Shown: positions 7,146 through 10,772 of the stretch, one piece after another
Numbering within the stretch: position 1 is the stretch's first letter
How the letters are laid out: every line of letters starts with the position of its first letter
NCBI GenBank assembly: GCA_964591105.1
Contig: CAZPZR010000061.1
Coordinates: 1-10,772 of the forward strand
Origin: CAZPZR01 sp964591105
GTDB lineage: Bacteria > Bacillota > Clostridia > Lachnospirales > Lachnospiraceae
Length of the DNA stretch: 10,772 nt
Direction of reading: 5' to 3'
Program-made: the position numbers and the translations under genes
The notes under the pieces: generated by a model
Seen by the model: only the letters and a program-made list of their open reading frames with translations
Databases searched by the model: none
What the model was told of the DNA's origin: nothing

Positions 7146-8296
7146 TGGAAAAGATTTATTTTGACAATGGAAGCACATCCTGGCCGAAAGCACCAGGAGT
7201 TGCGGAAGCAATGGCAGATCTTTTGACATCAGGGGCATTTAACATTAATCGAGGAAATTATGAAGGAGCATATGAAGTGGAAAGCATTGTGCTGGAAACG
7301 AGAGATATGCTTTCGAAACTATTTTGTGTACCAGATTCCAGGCAAGTGATATTCACACCTGGAATTACACATTCATTGAATTATTTTATCAAAGGATTTT
7401 TAAAGACCGGAGATCATGTAATTGTATCCGGGCTGGAGCATAATGCAGTTATGCGTCCACTTCGTCAAATGGAAGCGCAAGGGGTGACCTATAGTGTTGT
7501 ACCAACAGACGAAGAAGGGAGTGTAGACGTAGATGCGCTGGAGGCATTGATTCAGGCAAATACAAAAGCGGTGATTGTTACGCATGCGTCGAACGTATGT
7601 GGAACCATTGTGCCGCTCAAGGAAATTGGTGAAATCTGTCGAAAGCATGCGCTTTATTTTGCGGTGGACAGCGCACAAAGCGCAGGAACTCTGGAGATAG
7701 ACATGCAGGGCTGGGGAATTGATTTTCTGGTATTTACAGGACATAAGGGATTGCTTGGACCACAGGGAATTGGTGGATTTGCAATTTCTGAGCGTCTGGA
7801 TCAGGAAATGGTTCCGTACATTGCTGGTGGAACAGGAAGTCAGTCGGATTCTTTGGATATGCCACAGACACTTCCAGATAAGTATGAAAGTGGTACGATG
7901 AATCTTCCGGGAATCATTGGACTTCACGCAGCGCTTTCTTACATTGAGAAGGTTGGGCTTTCAGAAATCCATAGAAAGAAGATGGAGCTTACGGCATATT
8001 TTCTGGAACGAATCAAAGAAATTCCGGGTGTGCGAGTTGCAGGAAAACCAACGATAGAAGACCGCGTGGCAGTTGTATCCCTGGATTTTACAAACTGGGA
8101 CAATTCGCTTGTTGCATTTGAACTGGAGCAGGCATGTGGAGTAATGACACGAGTAGGACTTCATTGTGCACCATTGGCACATGAGACGCTTCGAACATAC
8201 CCACAAGGGACAGTAAGGTTCGCATTTGGAATGCAGAACACCAAGGAAGAAATCGATTGCTGCATTGATACATTAAAGCAGATGTTGTCAGAATGA
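7145..8296 (+). CDS. Cysteine desulfurase-family aminotransferase (class V, PLP)
   Basis: Predicted PLP enzyme that takes sulfur (or selenium) from cysteine (or selenocysteine), forming a protein persulfide; 383 residues, cytoplasmic. It starts with IYFDNGSTSWPKAPGV. Key residues: H99 in GLEHNAV over the PLP ring, D175 and Q178 in FAVDSAQSAG, PLP lysine K201 in FTGHKGLLGPQG, substrate arginine in the C-terminal VRFAFG, and a candidate catalytic cysteine C341 in GLHCAPLAHET. The overall pattern resembles the cysteine-desulfurase-like subfamily of Enterococcus EF2568 rather than NifS or IscS. No scaffold gene (iscU, sufU) follows. It starts by 1-base overlap with truA (GGAG 10 bases upstream) and is the last gene before the terminator at 8324. 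The next operon encodes a small Se/S-carrier-like protein and an iron-sulfur reductase, possible customers. The sulfur acceptor is not known. Confidence 0.88.
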   Translation: MEKIYFDNGSTSWPKAPGVAEAMADLLTSGAFNINRGNYEGAYEVESIVLETRDMLSKLFCVPDSRQVIFTPGITHSLNYFIKGFLKTGDHVIVSGLEHNAVMRPLRQMEAQGVTYSVVPTDEEGSVDVDALEALIQANTKAVIVTHASNVCGTIVPLKEIGEICRKHALYFAVDSAQSAGTLEIDMQGWGIDFLVFTGHKGLLGPQGIGGFAISERLDQEMVPYIAGGTGSQSDSLDMPQTLPDKYESGTMNLPGIIGLHAALSYIEKVGLSEIHRKKMELTAYFLERIKEIPGVRVAGKPTIEDRVAVVSLDFTNWDNSLVAFELEQACGVMTRVGLHCAPLAHETLRTYPQGTVRFAFGMQNTKEEIDCCIDTLKQMLSE

Positions 8297-8323
8297 AAAA
8301 CATATATAGGTGATATAAATAAT

Positions 8324-8369
8324 GAGAGTTAGACATTAGAAATAACAATAGATGTCTAGCTCTCTTTTT
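8324..8369 (+). terminator. Intrinsic terminator after the desulfurase gene
   Basis: A 13-bp stem (8324-8336, GAGAGTTAGACAT, with 8352-8364) contains one T-G pair, has a 15-base AT-rich loop and is followed by five T. It closes the long plus-strand gene run that starts at 1209 and separates it from the double-cubane-type operon. Confidence 0.88.
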
Positions 8370-8370
8370 G

Positions 8371-8399
8371 TTGGTGTAAGATGAGAAAAATGATAACAT
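8371..8399 (+). promoter_or_regulatory. Probable promoter of the double-cubane-type operon
   Basis: TTGGTG at 8371-8376 and TAACAT at 8394-8399 are separated by 17 bases, and TG at 8391-8392 makes an extended -10. It lies directly after the terminator and about 48 bases before the start codon. The boxes are imperfect matches to the consensus, so the call is moderate. Confidence 0.45.
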
Positions 8400-8446
8400 A
8401 TTCTTAGTAGATTATGATTGAAGAAAAGTCAAAGGAGGAAAAAATA

Positions 8447-9721
8447 ATGGCTGATAATCGTAAAATGTGGGAATCTTTGGGGATGGATCTTGAAACACAT
8501 GATCAGTTATGTGAGGTACTTCCAGTAGCGTTCGGAGATGTGTTTTTATCTCAGGAAAACCGCCCAGAATCTATGGATTACTATAACATGGTAGTTGCAG
8601 ATATTCATGGAATTCGTCCATCCGAATTGATTGCACATCAGGAAAAAGGCGGAAAAGTATTTGGAACATTCTGTGTATATGTTCCAGATGAAATTGTATT
8701 TGCAGCAGATGGAATCGCAACAGGACTTTGCGGTGGATCACAGTTCTGGGTACCTGGTGGGGAAAAGGTGCTCCCAACAAACACATGTCCATTGATCAAA
8801 GCTTCTGTAGGAGCTAGACTGGATCGCACATGTCCATTCTTCAGAATTGCAGATATGTATGTTGGAGAAACAACTTGTGATGGAAAGAAAAAAGCATGGG
8901 AAATTCTTGCAGAAGATGTACCAGTACATGTAATGAATCTTCCACAGATGAAACGTGCAAAAGATATTAAAGCATGGGCAGAAGAAATTACAGATTTCAA
9001 AAATGTAGTAGAAGAATTCACAGGAAACACAGTAACAGCTGAAAAACTTGGAGAAAGCATTAAGACAATCAATAACAAGAGAAAAGCACTTGCAAGATTG
9101 TACGAACATCGTAAAAATGACAAACTTCCAATCAGCGGAACAGATTGTCTTGTGATTTCACAGATTGCATTCTATGATGATCCAACAAGATTTGCAGCAA
9201 TGACAAACAAACTTTGTGATGAACTGGATCAGAGAGCAGCAGAGGGTGTGAGCGTATTTGCAGAAGGAACAAAACGTATCATGATTACAGGTACACCAAT
9301 GGCAATTCCTAACTGGAAATTACATAACATCGTAGAAACAAGCGGTGGAGCTGTTGTTGTAGAAGAAACATGTACAGGAACACGCTATTTCGAAAGATTA
9401 GTAGATGAAACAAAGACAACAGTTGAAGAACAGATTGATGCTCTTGCAGAAAGATATATGGGAATCAACTGTGCATGCTTCACACCAAACACAGGACGTA
9501 TTGATGATATTATCCGTCTTGCTAAAGAATACAAAGTAGATGGTATCATCGATGTAAATCTGAAATTCTGTAACTTATATGATACAGAAGGATACTTAGT
9601 AGAACGTGCAATGAAAGAAGCTGGAATTCCAGTACTTGGAATTGAAACAGATTACACAGACAGTGATGCACAGCAGCTTCGTACAAGAGTAAGCGCATTT
9701 ATTGAAATGTTAAACAACTAA
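8447..9721 (+). CDS. 2-hydroxyacyl-CoA dehydratase-family / double-cubane-cluster-type protein
   Basis: 424-residue iron-sulfur protein of the HgdB/FldB/BcrC superfamily. Family signs include GTFCVYVPDEIVFAADG, the CPLIK and CPFFRIAD segments, and ETTCDGKKKAWE. Twelve cysteines (22, 76, 95, 114, 129, 144, 234, 257, 309, 342, 344, 375) supply candidate cluster ligands; I cannot tell which bind. Classical dehydratases need two different homologous subunits; here only one is encoded, followed by its activase. That matches the double-cubane cluster proteins (Carboxydothermus DCCP, E. coli YjiM), which hold an [8Fe-9S] cluster and reduce small molecules such as acetylene in vitro; their natural substrate is not established. 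The start at 8447 is set by AAAGGAGG at 8431-8438; an upstream in-frame ATG (8414) is unsupported. Codon choice is extreme: 31 of 32 Thr codons are ACA by my count, suggesting high expression. The family is firm; the DCCP subclass is probable. Confidence 0.85.
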   Translation: MADNRKMWESLGMDLETHDQLCEVLPVAFGDVFLSQENRPESMDYYNMVVADIHGIRPSELIAHQEKGGKVFGTFCVYVPDEIVFAADGIATGLCGGSQFWVPGGEKVLPTNTCPLIKASVGARLDRTCPFFRIADMYVGETTCDGKKKAWEILAEDVPVHVMNLPQMKRAKDIKAWAEEITDFKNVVEEFTGNTVTAEKLGESIKTINNKRKALARLYEHRKNDKLPISGTDCLVISQIAFYDDPTRFAAMTNKLCDELDQRAAEGVSVFAEGTKRIMITGTPMAIPNWKLHNIVETSGGAVVVEETCTGTRYFERLVDETKTTVEEQIDALAERYMGINCACFTPNTGRIDDIIRLAKEYKVDGIIDVNLKFCNLYDTEGYLVERAMKEAGIPVLGIETDYTDSDAQQLRTRVSAFIEMLNN

Positions 9722-9752
9722 TTCGAGTACCAAAAGCATCGAGGGAGAATAT

Positions 9753-10010
9753 ATGAAGATACAACATTATGTATTATTTCCCAATCATGATAATGCGATG
9801 CGTCTCTATAAAGAATTAAAAAACTTAGGGGTCAGGGCAGTGATTGCTCCGACCCCTAGAAGTGTAAGTAAGTGCTGCGGAGTTTCACTTATGGTGGAAG
9901 AAAAAGATTTGGATGCAATCCGTGCGTGTATCGAGGAGCATCAAATTGAAATCTGGGAAATCGCAGCTGTAGAACGGGATGTTAATCCAAAACGAGACAG
10001 ATATTGTTAA
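9753..10010 (+). CDS. DUF3343 / putative Se/S-carrier-like small protein
   Basis: 85-residue cytoplasmic protein with the DUF3343 (putative Se/S carrier-like) layout: HYVLFPNHDNAMRLYKELKNLGV (strand and helix), then the conserved IAPTPRSVSKCCGVSLMV, then a helix and a short strand. The fold looks like a small alpha/beta carrier. Cysteines are C41-C42 before G43, C59, and C85, which is the very last residue. A conserved Cys-Gly loop plus an exposed C-terminal Cys would suit carrying a persulfide or assisting cluster assembly, but this is inference; the biochemical role is not known. GAGGGAG lies about 8 bases before the ATG, 31 bases after the dehydratase-like gene, and the activase follows 15 bases later. 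Genes of this family are commonly found between such dehydratase and activase genes. It has no signal peptide and no TGA codon in frame. Confidence 0.85.
   Translation: MKIQHYVLFPNHDNAMRLYKELKNLGVRAVIAPTPRSVSKCCGVSLMVEEKDLDAIRACIEEHQIEIWEIAAVERDVNPKRDRYC
9825..9859 (+). other. Strong GC-rich hairpin inside the DUF3343 coding sequence
   Basis: 9825-9833 pairs with 9851-9859 (TAGGGGTC against GACCCCTA, plus one T-G pair). After one A/C mismatch, five more pairs follow (9835-9839 with 9845-9849) around a 5-base loop. No T-tract follows. It covers the codons for the conserved GVRAVIAPTPR stretch and uses codons such as GGG, AGG and ACC that are uncommon in this operon. Confidence 0.5.
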
Positions 10011-10025
10011 AAGAGGAAAATAGGC

Positions 10026-10772
10026 GTGTATTATGTGGGAATAGATATCGGTTCAACTGCGTCAAAAGTAGCAGTGATTGGTGAGAAAGAAATACAGTTT
10101 GTGCTGCCAACAGGATGGAATAGCAAAGAAACAAGTCAGACAATTGCAGAGAGACTTTTGCAGGAAGGCATAGATGTTCATTCTGAAGAGACGAAAGTAA
10201 TTGCAACAGGATATGGGCGTATTGCAGTGGAATATGCGGATCGTGTGATTACAGAAATTACTTGCCATGCAAAAGGCGGATGTGAAATGGCTGGAAACGA
10301 CTGTGCGATTATAGACGTTGGCGGTCAAGATACAAAAGTAATTTTAGTGCAGAATGGAATGGTGCAGGATTTCCTGATGAATGATAAATGTTCGGCAGGA
10401 ACAGGAAAATTTCTTGAGATTATGGCCAATCGACTGGGCGTAACGTTGCAAGAGTTGTTCGAAATGGCAGAGATTGGGAAAATACTTCCCATTAGTTCAC
10501 TCTGCACAGTGTTTGCTGAATCTGAAGTGATTAATTACATTGGAGAAGGCAGAAAACGAGAAGATATTGCAGCGGGAGTTGTTGATTCCGTTGCGGCAAA
10601 AGTAGCGCAGCTTAGCCAGAAGAAAGTATTGCCGGAAAAGGTAGTGCTGACAGGCGGACTGAGCCATAGCGAATATTTTACAAAAATCTTGTCACAGAAA
10701 TTAAAACATACGGTGGAGCCGACAGAACAAGGCAGATATGCAGGTGCACTTGGGGCGGCACTACTGGCGAGA
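10026..10772 (+). CDS. Acyl-CoA dehydratase activase (BadF/BadG/HgdC-type ATPase), 3' end cut
   Basis: ATP-driven electron donor (activator/archerase) for the dehydratase-like protein. 249 codons are open to the right edge, nearly the full length of the family (about 255-260 residues), so only a few residues should be missing. It has the ASKHA fold: GIDIGSTASK (5-14), TGYGR (61-65), DVGGQDTK (97-104), and a late TGG motif. The two cysteines that, one from each subunit, hold the bridging [4Fe-4S] cluster are C122 in NDKCSAGTGKF and C160 in SLCTVFAESEV. The start is a GTG at 10026 with AGAGG about 9-10 bases upstream; the protein begins VYYVGIDIGSTA. It follows DUF3343 by 15 bases. It would bind two ATP as a dimer and pass an electron at very low potential to the partner's cluster. 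Confidence 0.93.
   Translation, partial: MYYVGIDIGSTASKVAVIGEKEIQFVLPTGWNSKETSQTIAERLLQEGIDVHSEETKVIATGYGRIAVEYADRVITEITCHAKGGCEMAGNDCAIIDVGGQDTKVILVQNGMVQDFLMNDKCSAGTGKFLEIMANRLGVTLQELFEMAEIGKILPISSLCTVFAESEVINYIGEGRKREDIAAGVVDSVAAKVAQLSQKKVLPEKVVLTGGLSHSEYFTKILSQKLKHTVEPTEQGRYAGALGAALLAR

Noticed and set aside
7400..7927. Open minus-strand frame of 175 codons opposite the desulfurase gene
   Set aside because: It lies wholly antisense to a clearly conserved enzyme, its translation is low-complexity and Cys/Ser-rich without a recognisable domain, and no ribosome binding site or promoter supports it.
8638..9123. Open minus-strand frame of 161 codons opposite the dehydratase-like gene
   Set aside because: A by-product of the strong codon bias of the sense gene (few codons whose complement is a stop); the translation resembles no family.
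8447..9721. Calling this gene a subunit of 2-hydroxyglutaryl-CoA or phenyllactyl-CoA dehydratase
   Set aside because: Only one subunit gene is present and no CoA-transferase or related fermentation gene is in view; a specific substrate cannot be assigned.
9825..9859. Intrinsic terminator inside the last operon
   Set aside because: No T-tract follows the stem, and the coding frame continues through it with conserved residues.

Overview
The window looks like chromosomal DNA from a low-GC anaerobic Firmicute, most likely a gut clostridium of the Lachnospiraceae type. The evidence is AT-rich codon use, strong AGGAGG-like ribosome binding sites, an energy-coupling-factor (ECF) transporter core followed by truA, and a clostridial 2-hydroxyacyl-CoA-dehydratase-type iron-sulfur module. 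I see no phage, insertion sequence, CRISPR array, rRNA or tRNA.

Layout. (1) 3-278 is the 3' end of proC, closed by a strong intrinsic terminator at 314-349. (2) 543-1037, on the minus strand, is a small acidic coiled-coil lipoprotein gene broken by one in-frame TAA at codon 40. (3) A divergent regulatory gap carries a 38-bp near-perfect palindrome just upstream of a TATAAT box. (4) 1209-8296 is a tightly packed plus-strand run: OmpR-type response regulator, sensor histidine kinase, cyclophilin peptidyl-prolyl isomerase, EcfA1, EcfA2, EcfT, TruA and a cysteine-desulfurase-family enzyme. Neighbours overlap or lie at most about 70 bases apart, and an intrinsic terminator follows at 8324-8369. 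(5) 8447 to the right edge is a second operon: a single-subunit 2-hydroxyacyl-CoA-dehydratase/double-cubane-cluster-type protein, a small Se/S-carrier-like (DUF3343) protein with a CCG motif and a C-terminal cysteine, and a BadF/BadG/HgdC-type ATPase activase that runs off the window.

How the genes fit together. The two-component system probably controls itself, and perhaps the divergent lipoprotein, through the shared palindrome. EcfA1, EcfA2 and EcfT form the energizing module for vitamin or metal uptake; the substrate-binding S component is not in this window. In the last operon the activase would use ATP to push low-potential electrons into the dehydratase-like protein. That protein occurs as one subunit type, which fits the double-cubane cluster proteins (DCCP/YjiM) better than classical two-subunit dehydratases. 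The small cysteine-rich protein between them, and the cysteine desulfurase just upstream, suggest a sulfur-delivery route for building the cluster. This is the most interesting idea in the window, and it is an inference.
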